NCBI RefSeq assembly: GCF_020782235.1
Contig: NZ_JAJGNO010000016.1
Coordinates: 1-64,000, forward strand
Source of the DNA: Sphingobium naphthae
GTDB lineage: Bacteria > Pseudomonadota > Alphaproteobacteria > Sphingomonadales > Sphingomonadaceae
Reading direction: 5' to 3'
Length of the DNA: 64,000 bases
Positions 44,053 to 53,908 of this stretch are shown here, piece by piece. Made by a program: the position numbers and the translations under genes. Below the pieces are notes generated by a model, which saw nothing but the letters and a program-made list of their open reading frames with translations, made no database searches and had not been told where the DNA came from. Numbering within the stretch: the first letter of the stretch is position 1; each line of letters begins with the position of its first letter.

Positions 44053-45201
44053 ATGTCGAACAACTATGCGGGCATGCGGCAGGCTTTTGGCGGCGACACG
44101 ATGGCGCGCCGGCGCTGCGCGGAGCGGCTTCGGGCAATGCGCGCCAGTCTTGCGCCGCTGCACGCGCGGCGCACCCCGACATCGCTGCTGCTCGCCACCT
44201 GGAACATCCGCGACTTCGATTCGAACAAGTTCGGCTACGGCCCCCGATTGACCGAGAGCTTCTATTATCTCGCGGAAATCGCCGGCTGCTTCGACCTCAT
44301 CGCGCTGCAGGAAGTCAATCGCGACCTGGCCGCGCTCGAACGGCTGGTGCGCATACTCGGGCGGCAATGGGACTATATCGTCACCGACGCGACGGAAGGC
44401 GCGGGCGGCAATGGCGAACGCATGGCGTTCCTGTTCCGATCGGACAAGGTCTGGTTCCGCAAGATCGCCGGCGAAGTGGTTCTGCCGGACGGACAATTGG
44501 TGGTGTCGCCCAAGGCGGTGAAGCCGCCCAAGGATAAGGAAGCGACCACCTCCGTCGACATCGAAGACGCGCGGCAGCAATTTGCGCGCACGCCCTTTCT
44601 GGTCGCCTTCCAGTCGGGCTGGTTCCGCTTCAGCCTGTGCACGGTGCACATCTATTATGGCCGGGACTCGGGCGCCAAGCTGAAGCGGCGCATCGCCGAG
44701 ATCGAACGGCTGGTGCAATTCTTCGCGAACCGGCAGGATCGGGAAGCCAAGGACGCCGCGTCGGGCGCGCAGGCGGAAAACTACATATTGCTCGGCGATT
44801 TCAACGTCGTCAGTCCCGAACATCAGACCATGACGGCGTTGCAATCCCACGGCTTCACCGTCCCCGACGCGATCAGCGGCCGCAAGGTGCGCGCGGATGG
44901 CGATCATTTCTACGATCAGATCGCGGTGCGAGTGCTGGACCCACGTTTCCGCGTCGTCACCGGCGGCATCGTCGACATGTACGCCGATGTCTTCCGCGAT
45001 ACGGAGGAGGACCGCTCGATCTACGCGCCGCTGATGCCGGCCGAGGCCCCGGAAGAGGAGGGAGAGAAAAAGGCGACGCAGGAAGGTCTCTATCGCAAAT
45101 GGCGGACATGGCAGATGTCCGACCATGCGCCGCTCTGGGTCGAGATCGAAACCGACTTCACCGATGACTATCTCGAAAGGCTGGCCGAAGCAGAGGAATA
45201 G
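44053..45201 (+). CDS. Endonuclease/exonuclease/phosphatase family protein
   Basis: The 382-residue metal-dependent phosphodiesterase has the fold of DNase I and exonuclease III. The motifs are in order: LATWNIRDFD near 51-60, ALQEVN with the metal-binding Glu, LGDFNVVS with Asp and Asn, and the C-terminal SDHAPLWVEIE with the catalytic Asp-His. There is no signal peptide, so it is presumably cytoplasmic. A variable insert of about 80 residues between the second and third motifs contains KAVKPPKDKEATTSVD. Family members cut nucleic acids or phospholipids; the substrate cannot be assigned. It converges on kup, 20 bases from that stop. Confidence 0.87.
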   Translation: MSNNYAGMRQAFGGDTMARRRCAERLRAMRASLAPLHARRTPTSLLLATWNIRDFDSNKFGYGPRLTESFYYLAEIAGCFDLIALQEVNRDLAALERLVRILGRQWDYIVTDATEGAGGNGERMAFLFRSDKVWFRKIAGEVVLPDGQLVVSPKAVKPPKDKEATTSVDIEDARQQFARTPFLVAFQSGWFRFSLCTVHIYYGRDSGAKLKRRIAEIERLVQFFANRQDREAKDAASGAQAENYILLGDFNVVSPEHQTMTALQSHGFTVPDAISGRKVRADGDHFYDQIAVRVLDPRFRVVTGGIVDMYADVFRDTEEDRSIYAPLMPAEAPEEEGEKKATQEGLYRKWRTWQMSDHAPLWVEIETDFTDDYLERLAEAEE

Positions 45202-45221
45202 GCCGCTCCCGGCCCTCGCCG

Positions 45222-47150
45222 TCAGATTTCGACCTGGCTGCCCAGTTCGACCACGCGATTGGTCGGCAGCCGGAAAAACTCCATCGCGCTTTCCGCGTTG
45301 CGCAGCATCCAGGCGAAAATTTTCTCCCGCCACAGCGGCATGCCGGGCTTTGCCGATGGCAACAGCGTCTGGCGCGCCAGGAAGAAGCTGGTGTCCATCA
45401 TCTTGAACGCCTGGCCGCAGCCCGTGACATTCTTGAGCGCGGCGGGCACGTCGGGCTCCTGCATGAAGCCATAATGCAGCACCAGGCGGAAAAAGCCCCG
45501 GCCGAGATCCTCAAGCTTCGCGCGGCTCTCATCCTCGACCACCGGCACGTCCTTGATCTTCACGGTCAGCAGGATCACTCGCTCGTGCAGCACCTTGTTG
45601 TGCTTGAGGTTGTGGAGCAGCGCATGGGGCACGCCATCGGGGGTGGAGGTCATGAACACCGCCGTGCCGGGCACCCGCACCGCGCTGTTGGCGGCGGATG
45701 CGACGAACACCGGGATCGGCATCGCCGCTTCGCGCAGGCGATCCTGCACCAGCCGCCGTCCTCGCGACCAGGTGGTCAGCAACGTGAAGACGATGAAGCC
45801 GATCAGCAGCGGGAACCAGCCGCCATCGGGCACCTTGGTCAGGTTCGCCGCCAGATAGGCGCCATCGACCAGGAAGAAGACCCCCAGCAGCGGCGCTGCA
45901 TAATACCATTTCCAGTGCCACAGGCGGTAAAGCAGCACGGTCAGCAGCAGATTGTCGATGAACATCGCGCCCGTGACCGCAATACCATAAGCGGCGGTCA
46001 GGTTGGACGATGTCTGGAACACCAGCACCAGCAGGATGACCATCGTCATCAGCCCCCAGTTGATGAGGGGGATATAGATCTGGCCGGCCGCCGACGCACT
46101 GGTATGCGAAATGCGCAGCCGCGGCATGAAGCCCAACTGGATCGCCTGCTGCGTCACGGAGAAGGCGCCGGAAATCACGGCCTGCGACGCGATGATCGCC
46201 GCCATCGTCGCCAGCACCACCAGCGGCAGCTGCCCCCATTGCGGCGCGAGATTGTAGAAGGGGCTTTGCAGCGCCACCGCCCCTTCGCGGAACAGCAGCG
46301 CGCCCTGCCCCATATAGTTGAGCATCAGCGCGGGCAGCACGAATGTCAGCCAGGACACGCGGATCGGACTGCGGCCGAAATGGCCCATATCGGCGTAAAG
46401 CGCCTCGGCGCCCGTCACGGCCAGCACCACCGACCCCAGCGCCAGGAAGGCCGGCAGCGGATCGGTGACGAAGAACATCAGCGCCCAATAGGGATTGAAG
46501 GCGAAGAGAATGCCCGGCGTCTGGATGATGGAGATGACGCCCAGCGTGGCGATCGTCACGAAATAGGTGAGCATGATCGGCCCGAACAGCGACGCCACCC
46601 GGTTGGTGCCCAGCCCCTGGATCCAGAACAGCCCCACCAGGATCAGGATCGCGACCGGCAGGATCGTCGGCGCCAGGTCGGGATTATAGACCGCGATGCC
46701 TTCCACCGCCGACAGGACCGACACCGCCGGCGTGATCATCGAATCGCCGTAGAACAGCGCCGTGGCGAACACGCCCAGCAGAACGATGCCGCGCGACCAG
46801 CGCTGCGTCTTGGTCTGACCGTTGATCAGCGCCAGCAGCGCCAGGCTGCCGCCCTCGCCCTTATTGTCGGCGCGCATGATGATGCTGACATATTTCAGCG
46901 TCACCACCAGCATCATCGACCAGAACATCAGGCTGATGACGCCCAATATGTGATCGGGATCGAGCGTCAGCTTGTGATGGCCGGCGAAGGTTTCGCGAAA
47001 GGCGTAGAGCGGGCTGGTGCCGATGTCGCCGAACACGATGCCGATCGCGCCCACGACCAGCTTCACCGTCGCCTTCTGCCGAGCATGACCGTGGCCGCCC
47101 TGCCCCTCATCCGGGGACGAAGGGGCGGTATTCGGAAGGAGATCAGCCAT
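45222..47150 (-). CDS. kup: Kup-family potassium uptake transporter
   Basis: The 642-residue inner-membrane K+/H+ symporter has 12 predicted helices and a C-terminal cytoplasmic domain of about 170 residues. The family motif [13 protein letters not shown] opens the first helix, and [18 protein letters not shown] and [14 protein letters not shown] follow. The N-terminal 25 residues are hydrophilic with GHGHARQ. The protein supports K+ uptake, mainly at low pH, and complements the KefB-like exporter at 1471. It is convergent with the phosphodiesterase gene. Sphingomonads often carry more than one kup copy; only one is in this window. Confidence 0.94.
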   Translation of the reverse strand: MADLLPNTAPSSPDEGQGGHGHARQKATVKLVVGAIGIVFGDIGTSPLYAFRETFAGHHKLTLDPDHILGVISLMFWSMMLVVTLKYVSIIMRADNKGEGGSLALLALINGQTKTQRWSRGIVLLGVFATALFYGDSMITPAVSVLSAVEGIAVYNPDLAPTILPVAILILVGLFWIQGLGTNRVASLFGPIMLTYFVTIATLGVISIIQTPGILFAFNPYWALMFFVTDPLPAFLALGSVVLAVTGAEALYADMGHFGRSPIRVSWLTFVLPALMLNYMGQGALLFREGAVALQSPFYNLAPQWGQLPLVVLATMAAIIASQAVISGAFSVTQQAIQLGFMPRLRISHTSASAAGQIYIPLINWGLMTMVILLVLVFQTSSNLTAAYGIAVTGAMFIDNLLLTVLLYRLWHWKWYYAAPLLGVFFLVDGAYLAANLTKVPDGGWFPLLIGFIVFTLLTTWSRGRRLVQDRLREAAMPIPVFVASAANSAVRVPGTAVFMTSTPDGVPHALLHNLKHNKVLHERVILLTVKIKDVPVVEDESRAKLEDLGRGFFRLVLHYGFMQEPDVPAALKNVTGCGQAFKMMDTSFFLARQTLLPSAKPGMPLWREKIFAWMLRNAESAMEFFRLPTNRVVELGSQVEI

Positions 47151-47284
47151 GAAGGATATGCCGAATGGTCATGCTCGTCTGGACATCCACTCGGGGGCGT
47201 GGGCGGAAAAAGTCCGCTTGCCCCCGCAAACCGCCGCGCCCTAACACGGCTCCCATCGTCGTGCAACGCGAACGCTGCGCCGCA

Positions 47285-47929
47285 TCATGGCCGGCGGATG
47301 GTCTCGCCCGCCAGCATGGCATCGATACGCGCGATATTGGCTTCCAGTTCCTTGCGCACGTCGCTGTCCGCCGGCGCACGCGCAGCGAGCGGCGCCCACA
47401 GGTCGCGCGCGGCCTGCAACTGCCCCGCCTGCGCCAGCGCCAGTCCGTAGAAATAGCGCGGCGCCGGCCCGTCCGGATCGATCGCCAGCGCCCGGCGATA
47501 GGCGAATTGCGCCCCGGGCGAGAGCATCCCGTCGCCATGGGCGACCAGCGCATTGCCCAGGCCCAGCCACAAATTGGCATCGTCCGGGCGATCCCGCAGC
47601 GCCGACAACAGCACATTGGCCGCTTCCTTGGTCTTGCCCTGGCGCGCGAGTCCATCGGACAGCATCATCCATTGCGCCGCCGGCCCGAATCGCTCGGCGA
47701 GTCCCCGGCGCTTCTCCGCCAGTTCCTCGTCGAAATCTTGTCCGGTTGCTGCGGCGGCCTTGCGCGGCGCTCCGGCAAGACCGGGATTACCCTGCCAGGC
47801 ATAGCCGGCCAGTCCCAGCAGCAGCGCCGCTGCGCTCACTTCGCGGGCGGAGCGGGGTATGCGCCCCACAAGCAGCAGCCCACCCAGCGTCAGTCCCGCT
47901 AGGGCGAAGGCGATGATCCATCCGGTCAT
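47285..47929 (-). CDS. ccmI: CcmI-like TPR protein, cytochrome c maturation
   Basis: The 214-residue protein has two N-terminal membrane helices (TGWIIAFALAGLTLGGLLLVG and the ALLLGLAGYAW segment) and a TPR-type region at about 85-200 (WMMLSDGLARQGKTKEAANV, then YRRALAIDPDGPAPRYFYGLAL). It presents apocytochrome c to the CcmFH haem-ligation complex. Its ATG at 47929 overlaps the ccmH stop in an ATGA, so it closes the operon. The assignment rests on position and the TPR fold; the family is loosely conserved. Confidence 0.8.
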   Translation of the reverse strand: MTGWIIAFALAGLTLGGLLLVGRIPRSAREVSAAALLLGLAGYAWQGNPGLAGAPRKAAAATGQDFDEELAEKRRGLAERFGPAAQWMMLSDGLARQGKTKEAANVLLSALRDRPDDANLWLGLGNALVAHGDGMLSPGAQFAYRRALAIDPDGPAPRYFYGLALAQAGQLQAARDLWAPLAARAPADSDVRKELEANIARIDAMLAGETIRRP

Positions 47930-48336
47930 GAGCGGCGCCGCCTGATGCGGCCGCGCAGCAGCAGCGCGCCCAGCGCCAGGAGCAGCAGCGGCGCGCCCCA
48001 CAGCGGCCAGAGGATCGGCGCGGCCGTGGGTTCATAGCTCACCCAGTCGCCGTAGCGCGACACCAGCCACGCTCGGATCGCCTCCGGCCTCTCCCCCGCC
48101 ATGATCCGCTCCCGGATCTGCGAGCGCATGTCAGCGGCCATGCTGGCGTTCGAATCGGCGATCGACTGGCTCTGACAAGTGAGGCACCGGATCGTCTCCA
48201 TCAGCGCCTTGGCTTCGCGCTCCTGGCTGGCGTCGGGGATTTGCCGGTCGGCCCAGGGGGCGGGCGGCAAGGCGGTCTGCGCCCACACGGGCACCGCAGG
48301 CATCAGCGCCAGAAGCAGGGCGAGGATCAGCCTCAT
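47926..48336 (-). CDS. ccmH: Cytochrome c-type biogenesis protein CcmH
   Basis: CcmH is a periplasmic thioredoxin-like reductase that keeps apocytochrome CXXCH cysteines reduced for haem attachment. The 136-residue protein has a signal peptide (ILALLLALMPAVPVWA), the redox motif IRCLTCQSQSIADS and a single C-terminal membrane helix (PLLLLALGALLL). It is the short CcmH type without the fused TPR part, which is encoded next as ccmI. Its ATG overlaps the ccmG stop by four bases, and the ccmI start overlaps its own stop. Confidence 0.93.
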   Translation of the reverse strand: MRLILALLLALMPAVPVWAQTALPPAPWADRQIPDASQEREAKALMETIRCLTCQSQSIADSNASMAADMRSQIRERIMAGERPEAIRAWLVSRYGDWVSYEPTAAPILWPLWGAPLLLLALGALLLRGRIRRRRS

Positions 48337-48860
48337 TGCGCGTCCCTCAGCTTCTCCAGGATCATCGGCACGTCGTCGGCGCGAATTTCGCCGATATGCT
48401 GATAGGCGATGCGCCCCGCGCCATCGATCACGAAGGTTTCGGGCACCCCGGACGATCCCAGCGCGATCTGCACCGCGCTGCGCGCGTCGAGGCCGATCCG
48501 GGCGAAGGGATTGCCGTTGCGCGCAAGAAAGCCGTCGACATCCGCGCGTGCGTCGCGAATGGCGATGGCGTCGATCTCCACGCCCGCTTGTTTGAGCACC
48601 ATCAGTTGCGGCGCTTCCGCCGCGCAGGGGACGCACCAGCTGGCAAAGATGTTGAGCAGGCGCGGCTTGCCCCCCGCCATCTGCGCGCTCGACAGGCCGG
48701 GTCGGTCGCTCGCGGCCGCCGGCAGGTCGAAGGCCGGAAGCGCCTGCCCCACCAGCCGGGAATGGATGATGCGATCGTCGGGCTTGAACAGCCCGCTGGC
48801 GAACAGCGCGATGAACGCCAGGAACAGCAGCAGCGGCACCCAGATCAGGACTTTCCTCAT
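48333..48860 (-). CDS. ccmG: Thiol:disulfide interchange protein CcmG/DsbE
   Basis: This membrane-anchored thioredoxin of 175 residues reduces apocytochrome c or CcmH. It has an N-terminal anchor (VLIWVPLLLFLAFIALFASG) and the active-site motif ASWCVPCAAEAP near residue 73. The cis-Pro region is SSGVPETFVIDGAG, as in DsbE. The ATG at 48860 overlaps the ccmF stop in an ATGA. The frame runs open far upstream inside ccmF on the same strand, which is shadow coding, so the internal start is used. Confidence 0.94.
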   Translation of the reverse strand: MRKVLIWVPLLLFLAFIALFASGLFKPDDRIIHSRLVGQALPAFDLPAAASDRPGLSSAQMAGGKPRLLNIFASWCVPCAAEAPQLMVLKQAGVEIDAIAIRDARADVDGFLARNGNPFARIGLDARSAVQIALGSSGVPETFVIDGAGRIAYQHIGEIRADDVPMILEKLRDAQ

Positions 48861-50785
48861 GCCGCCACGGTCCTCGCTCGCCATTTCATCAGCCATCCGC
48901 GCCGCTCCCGCCCGACCAACGCCAAAGCGCCGCCCAGCGCGATCAGTGCGCCGCCCAGCCAGATCAGCGTGACAAAGGGTTTCCACCAGATGCGCAGCTG
49001 CCACCGGCCGCCCTCCACTTCCTCGCCCAGCACGACGTACAGCTGCCCGTTCCAGCGAGTCAGCAACGCCGCTTCGCTGGTCGTGGTCGGCGGCGAGGTG
49101 AAGAAACGCGACTGCGGCCGCATCAGGACCGGGGCGCCGCCGCGATCCACCGCCATGTCGGCCTGAAGCGCCGTCCAATTGTCGCCCGCAACGGGACGGA
49201 TCTGGACAAAGCGCAGCGTCCAGCCGGCGGTGCGGATCGTCTCGCCCGGCCGCGCCGCCACCAGCTTCTCGACGGTGAAGGCCGAATCGCACGCCATTCC
49301 GCCCAGGCTGACGGCGCATCCCAGATGGGCGATCACCATGCCCCAGGTGAAAAGCGGCGTGCGCAGCAGCTTGCGCTTCCACAGCGGCGCCAGGCTCGCG
49401 ACGCCCACGGCGATCGCGATGGTCAAGCCCAGATAAGGCAGCAAACCGATCCGTCCCCAGGCGAATATTCCGATCGCCGCCGCCGCCAGCAGCGCCACCG
49501 CCGCCGGCACGCTCAGCCGCTTGGCCACCGCCCCCGCGCGATCCCGCCGCCAGCGCGTCACCGGTCCGGCCGCCATCGCAACCATCAGCGCCAGCGCGAT
49601 CGGCCCGGCGATCCGGTCGAAATAGGGCGCGCCCACCGAAACCTTGTGCCCGAAGGCTTCGGTCATCAGCGGGTACAGGGTGCCGATCAGCACGATGCCC
49701 AATATGACCGACAGCAGCAGGTTGTTGACGACCAGCAGCGTCTCGCGGCTCACCAGTTCGAACGGCGCCCCTTCGCGCACCGACCCGATGCGCCAGCCAA
49801 ACAGCGCCAGCGCCCCCCCGATATAGATGGCGAGCAGGACCAGGATGAAGCTGCCCCGCTCGGGATCGACGGCAAAGGCGTGAACGCTGGTCAGAATGCC
49901 CGACCGCACCAGGAAGGTGCCGACCATCGACATGGAAAAGGCGACCACCGCCAGCATGATCGTCCAGGCGCGCAGCCCGTCGCGCGTCGCCAGCACGGTG
50001 ACGCTGTGCAGCAGGGCGGTCGCCGCCAGCCAAGGCATCAGCGAGGCATTCTCCACCGGGTCCCAGAACCACCAGCCGCCCCAGCCCAGCTCATAATAGG
50101 CCCAATAGCTGCCAGCGGTGATGCCCAGCGTCAGCAGAACCCATGCCGCCAGCACCCAGGGACGCATCGCCCGCGCGAAGGCGGCGTCCACCGTGCGCGT
50201 GAGCAGCGCGCCCACCGCAAAGGAGAAGGCGACCGACAGGCCGACATAACCCAGATAAAGTGTGGGCGGATGGAAGGCGAGGCCGGGGTCCTGCAACAAC
50301 GGGTTCAATCCCTGCCCGTCCGGCGGCGGCGGGTCGATCCTGGCGAAGGGATTGGAGGAAAAGAGCAGGAACGCGTAGAAGCCGAGCGAAATCGCCGCCT
50401 GCGCCCCCAGCGTCGCCATATGCGTGTCACGCCGCAGCGCCCGCTCGAACATCGCGACAGCGGCACCCGCGACGCCCATCACCGTGACCCACAGCAGCAT
50501 CGACCCTTCGTGATTGCCCCAGCTGCCTGCGAACTTGTAGAGCCAGGGCTTGGCCGAATGGCTGTTCATCGCGACGAGCAACACCGACATGTCGGACCGC
50601 AGGAACAGGCTGATGAGCGCGGCGAAGGCGGCCGCCGTAAGCAACCCCTGTCCGACCGCCGCCGGCCGCACGGCATCCAGCAACTCGGCCTTGCCGCCCT
50701 TCAGCCCGACACAGGCGAGAAAAAGCTGCAGCAGCGCCAGCGCCGCCGCCAGCCACAAGGCGGCCAGACCAAACTCGGCGATCAT
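48857..50785 (-). CDS. ccmF: Haem lyase CcmF, cytochrome c maturation
   Basis: This large inner-membrane protein attaches haem to apocytochrome c together with CcmH and CcmI. The 642-residue protein has more than twelve hydrophobic segments and the tryptophan-rich WWD motif WGGWWFWDPVENASLMPW, which binds haem at the periplasmic face. ATG 50785 is used rather than the frame opening at 50821, because MIAEFGLAALWLA begins the first helix. It is 73 bases downstream of ccmE and overlaps ccmG in an ATGA. Confidence 0.95.
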   Translation of the reverse strand: MIAEFGLAALWLAAALALLQLFLACVGLKGGKAELLDAVRPAAVGQGLLTAAAFAALISLFLRSDMSVLLVAMNSHSAKPWLYKFAGSWGNHEGSMLLWVTVMGVAGAAVAMFERALRRDTHMATLGAQAAISLGFYAFLLFSSNPFARIDPPPPDGQGLNPLLQDPGLAFHPPTLYLGYVGLSVAFSFAVGALLTRTVDAAFARAMRPWVLAAWVLLTLGITAGSYWAYYELGWGGWWFWDPVENASLMPWLAATALLHSVTVLATRDGLRAWTIMLAVVAFSMSMVGTFLVRSGILTSVHAFAVDPERGSFILVLLAIYIGGALALFGWRIGSVREGAPFELVSRETLLVVNNLLLSVILGIVLIGTLYPLMTEAFGHKVSVGAPYFDRIAGPIALALMVAMAAGPVTRWRRDRAGAVAKRLSVPAAVALLAAAAIGIFAWGRIGLLPYLGLTIAIAVGVASLAPLWKRKLLRTPLFTWGMVIAHLGCAVSLGGMACDSAFTVEKLVAARPGETIRTAGWTLRFVQIRPVAGDNWTALQADMAVDRGGAPVLMRPQSRFFTSPPTTTSEAALLTRWNGQLYVVLGEEVEGGRWQLRIWWKPFVTLIWLGGALIALGGALALVGRERRGWLMKWRARTVAA

Positions 50786-50858
50786 GCCCGCTGGTCCGCT
50801 GGCGCGAAGCCACCCCTGCACGGGGAGGCGACGGCCGCGTGAGGAGACAGCCGAACGC

Positions 50859-51305
50859 TCACTTCTCCACCTTCATCTCATGCGTGGCTTCATTATACTG
50901 CATCCCCTCCAGCTCGCGGGGCATATAGCGTTCGTCATGCTTGGCGAGCAGGTTGGTCGCGACGAAGATGCCCTGGCGATCGAACGCGCCTTCCGCCACG
51001 ACGCCGCTGCCTTCCTTGAACAGGTCGGGCGCGATCCCGCTGAAGGTCGCCGGCACCGTCGCCTTGCCGTCGGTGACGTTAAAGCGAATCGTGACGCCGT
51101 CCGCCGCGCGCCGCAGGCTTCCCTTGACCACCATGCCGCCCAGGCGGATCGCCCGGCCCGGCTCCACGCCCTTTGTCTTCACGTCCGCGGGCGCATAGAA
51201 ATAGGCGGCCTCATCCTTCAACGCCGACGCCGCCAGCAGCCCCGCGCCGATGATCGCCGCCAGCGCCACCAGCGCCAGCACCAGCCTTTGATGCTTGGCC
51301 TTCAT
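50859..51305 (-). CDS. ccmE: Haem chaperone CcmE
   Basis: CcmE is a periplasmic haem carrier anchored by one N-terminal helix (LVLALVALAAIIGAGLLAA). The 148-residue protein carries the covalent haem site in LLAKHDERYMPRE, with the haem-bound His and the nearby Tyr both present. The OB-fold core includes RLGGMVVKGSL and VTDGKATVPATFSGIAPDLF. The ATG at 51305 overlaps the ccmD stop in an ATGA, making the ccmD-ccmE pair translationally coupled. Confidence 0.95.
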   Translation of the reverse strand: MKAKHQRLVLALVALAAIIGAGLLAASALKDEAAYFYAPADVKTKGVEPGRAIRLGGMVVKGSLRRAADGVTIRFNVTDGKATVPATFSGIAPDLFKEGSGVVAEGAFDRQGIFVATNLLAKHDERYMPRELEGMQYNEATHEMKVEK

Positions 51306-51433
51306 GCCCGGTCCGACAGCCGTTCCGCCGCGCGTTCGGCGCCGCGCATCGCGCGCCAGCTCAGCACGCTCAGCACGAGCGTCGCGGCCGCCGTCACGCC
51401 ATAGGCGGCGATCACGAAAGCCCATTGGTTCAT
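51302..51433 (-). CDS. ccmD: Haem exporter protein CcmD (43 residues)
   Basis: This is a very small membrane protein that stabilises the CcmABC-CcmE haem-loading complex. It begins MNQWAFVIAAYGVTAAATLV and has one helix and a basic tail ending ERLSDRA, the usual CcmD layout. It starts at 51433, one base after the ccmC stop codon, and its TGA overlaps the ccmE start. At 43 codons it is shorter than many gene-finding cut-offs. The position between ccmC and ccmE is the conserved one. Confidence 0.9.
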   Translation of the reverse strand: MNQWAFVIAAYGVTAAATLVLSVLSWRAMRGAERAAERLSDRA

Positions 51434-51434
51434 G

Positions 51435-52157
51435 CTAGCCCCTCGCCAGGCGCTGCATGCGCGCCTCCACCTTGTTCTGCGCCAATATCGCCCGCATCCG
51501 CATCAGCACGATCGCGCCGAACCACAGCGAAAAACCAAGTAGCGTCGGCGCCAGCGGCCAGAGCAGCGAGCCTTCGATGCTCGACCCGCGCAGGGTGATG
51601 CTGGGCCCCTGGTGCAGGCTGTTCCACCAAACCACCGACCGGTTGATGATGGGGATGTTGACTGCGCCCACCAGCGCGAAGATCGCCGTGACGCTGCTGA
51701 CCCCCGCCTGCCCGTCGCGCGCGCTGGCGTTGGCGAGCGCGATATAACCGAGATAGAGGAACAGCAGCACCAGCATCGACGTCATGCGCCCGTCCCATTC
51801 CCACCAGGTCCCCCAGGTGGGCCGGCCCCAGATCGACCCGGTGGCCAGGCAAATGGCGGTGAACAACGCGCCGGGCGCCGCGATCGCTCGCCCGGCGACT
51901 CCAGCGAGGGGGTGGCGCCAGACCAGCTGCATCAGCGCCGCGACGGCGATGCCCGCCCAGCCGCCCATGCCCAGCCAGGCGGCGGGCACATGGATATAGA
52001 GGATGCGCACTGTGTCCCCCTGCAGATAATCCGCCGGCGTCAGCAGCAGGCCGCACGCCGCGCCGGCCAGGATCAGCGCCAGCCCCGGCCAGAACAGCCA
52101 GCCGGTCAGGGGACGCGCGATCTTCAGGAAGCGGGCGGGATTGGCGAAACGATGCAT
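51435..52157 (-). CDS. ccmC: Haem exporter membrane protein CcmC
   Basis: CcmC transfers haem to CcmE at the inner membrane. The 240-residue protein has six predicted helices and the WWD haem motif WGRPTWGTWWEWDGRMTSML. The conserved YIHVPAAWLGM segment contains one haem-ligand His. The ATG at 52157 (MHRFANPARFLK) is preferred to the frame opening at 52205. It is the first gene of the operon. The ABC subunits ccmA and ccmB, which usually precede it, are absent from this window. Confidence 0.95.
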   Translation of the reverse strand: MHRFANPARFLKIARPLTGWLFWPGLALILAGAACGLLLTPADYLQGDTVRILYIHVPAAWLGMGGWAGIAVAALMQLVWRHPLAGVAGRAIAAPGALFTAICLATGSIWGRPTWGTWWEWDGRMTSMLVLLFLYLGYIALANASARDGQAGVSSVTAIFALVGAVNIPIINRSVVWWNSLHQGPSITLRGSSIEGSLLWPLAPTLLGFSLWFGAIVLMRMRAILAQNKVEARMQRLARG

Positions 52158-52272
52158 CAGGGCTGCCTGTGTAGCCGCGCTGGTCCGCCCGCGCCAGAGG
52201 GGCATTTCGCCGTTGGCCGACAGCGGAAACGCACCGTTTGCCCCGCCTGTCCCGCTTTTTTATGACAGGGAG

Positions 52273-52310
52273 GCGACAAACCGGGCTTGAGCGACTATAT
52301 GCGCGCTCAA
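52273..52310 (+). promoter_or_regulatory. Possible purF promoter with flanking inverted repeat
   Basis: GCGACA (52273-52278) and TATATG (52296-52301) are 17 bases apart and resemble a housekeeping promoter, although the -35 is poor. TTGAGCG (52287-52293) is repeated inverted as CGCTCAA (52304-52310) around the -10, an arrangement that would suit an operator. It lies in the divergent gap between ccmC and purF. Confidence 0.35.
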
Positions 52311-52359
52311 AGGCGGCCCGCAGGGGCGGCAAGAACGGCAACGGAACCGGTTCGCACCC

Positions 52360-53820
52360 ATGATCACGACCAATCCCTTCGACGACGACAAGTTGCGCGA
52401 GGAATGCGGCATTTTCGGCGTCTCGAGCGCGGAAACTGCGTCCGCCATCGTCGCGCTCGGCCTTCACGCGCTTCAGCATCGCGGCCAGGAAGCAGCCGGC
52501 ATAACCAGCTGGGACGGCCATGAGTTCCACACCCATCGGGCCATGGGCCATGTCGCCGGCAATTTCGACCGCGACGACGTGATTCGCGGCCTGCCGGGCG
52601 GAAGCGCGTGCGGGCATGTCCGCTATTCCACCACGGGCGAAACCTCCCTGCGCAACGTGCAGCCGCTCTATGCCGAACTGAATTCGGGCGGTTTCGCCGT
52701 CGCGCATAATGGCAACATCTCCAACGCGATGAAGCTGCGCCGCGAATTGATTCGCCGCGGCTCCATCTTCCAGTCGACGTCGGATACGGAAGTCATCATC
52801 CATCTGGTGGCGACCTCCAGCTACCGCACCCTGCTCGACAAGTTCATCGACGCGCTCAAGCAGGTCGAAGGCGCATATTCGCTGATCGTCATGACGCCCG
52901 AAGGCATGATCGCCTGCCGCGACCCGCTCGGCATCCGGCCGCTGGTCATGGGCACGCTGGGCGACGCGACCATCTTCGCGTCCGAAACCGTGGCGCTGGA
53001 CGTGGTCGGCGCGGACTATGTCCGCACGGTGGAGCCGGGCGAACTGGTCATCGTCACCAACAGCGGCGAAATCCGCTCGCACCGCCCGTTCGGCGACACG
53101 CATGCGCGGCCCTGCATCTTCGAACATGTCTATTTCAGCCGCCCCGATTCGATCGTGGACGGCTCCAGCGTCTATTCGGTCCGCAAGGCGATCGGCGCGC
53201 AGCTCGCGATCGAAAATCCGGTCGAGGCGGACTATGTCATCCCCGTGCCCGACAGCGGCGTGCCCGCCGCGATCGGCTATGCGCAGGAATCGGGCATCCC
53301 GTTCGAACTGGGCATCATCCGCTCCCACTATATCGGCCGTACCTTCATCCAGCCGGGCGACAAGGTCCGGCACCTGGGCGTGAAGCTGAAGCATAATGCC
53401 AACCGCGCGCTCATCCAGGGCAAGCGGATCGTGCTGATCGACGATTCGATCGTGCGCGGCACCACCTCGCTCAAGATCGTGCAGATGATGCGCGAAGCCG
53501 GCGCGGCGGAAGTCCATATGCGCATCGCTTCGCCCCCGACCAAGCATAGCTGCTTCTACGGCGTCGATACGCCCGAGCGGACGAAGCTGCTCGCTCACCG
53601 ACTCGACATTGGCGGCATGCAGGACTTCATCCATGCCGACAGCCTGTCCTTCATCTCGATCGACGGCCTGTACAAGGCGCTGGGCGAAGCCAAGCGCGCC
53701 GACATCCGGCCGCAATATTGCGACGCCTGCTTCACCGGCGACTATCCCACCACGCTGACCGATCAGGATGAAGCGGTGGTGCAGAATCAGTTCGAACTGC
53801 TCGCCGAGCGCGTGGTCTGA
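52360..53820 (+). CDS. purF: Amidophosphoribosyltransferase
   Basis: PurF catalyses the first step of purine synthesis, making phosphoribosylamine from PRPP and glutamine. The 486-residue protein starts with a 15-residue propeptide that is removed to expose the catalytic Cys of CGIFGVSS. The PRPP site is [16 protein letters not shown]. Cysteines in [22 protein letters not shown] and [11 protein letters not shown] match the ligands of the structural iron-sulfur cluster of the Bacillus-type enzyme. This cluster makes the enzyme oxygen-sensitive and distinguishes it from the E. coli type. The gene is divergent from the ccm operon. Confidence 0.96.
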   Translation: MITTNPFDDDKLREECGIFGVSSAETASAIVALGLHALQHRGQEAAGITSWDGHEFHTHRAMGHVAGNFDRDDVIRGLPGGSACGHVRYSTTGETSLRNVQPLYAELNSGGFAVAHNGNISNAMKLRRELIRRGSIFQSTSDTEVIIHLVATSSYRTLLDKFIDALKQVEGAYSLIVMTPEGMIACRDPLGIRPLVMGTLGDATIFASETVALDVVGADYVRTVEPGELVIVTNSGEIRSHRPFGDTHARPCIFEHVYFSRPDSIVDGSSVYSVRKAIGAQLAIENPVEADYVIPVPDSGVPAAIGYAQESGIPFELGIIRSHYIGRTFIQPGDKVRHLGVKLKHNANRALIQGKRIVLIDDSIVRGTTSLKIVQMMREAGAAEVHMRIASPPTKHSCFYGVDTPERTKLLAHRLDIGGMQDFIHADSLSFISIDGLYKALGEAKRADIRPQYCDACFTGDYPTTLTDQDEAVVQNQFELLAERVV

Positions 53821-53833
53821 CACGCCTTTATGG

Positions 53834-53860
53834 GGGCGGCCCGGCGCGGCCGCCCTCTTC
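53834..53860 (+). terminator. GC-rich terminator behind purF
   Basis: GGGCGGCC (53834-53841) pairs with GGCCGCCC (53848-53855) and is followed by TCTTC. The T-run is weak. It lies 14 bases after the purF stop and before the dehydrogenase start. Confidence 0.5.
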
Positions 53861-53908
53861 CCTCCAGACATAATGAGCCCGGCGCGCGGCCGGCATAGCG
53901 GGAGTGCC

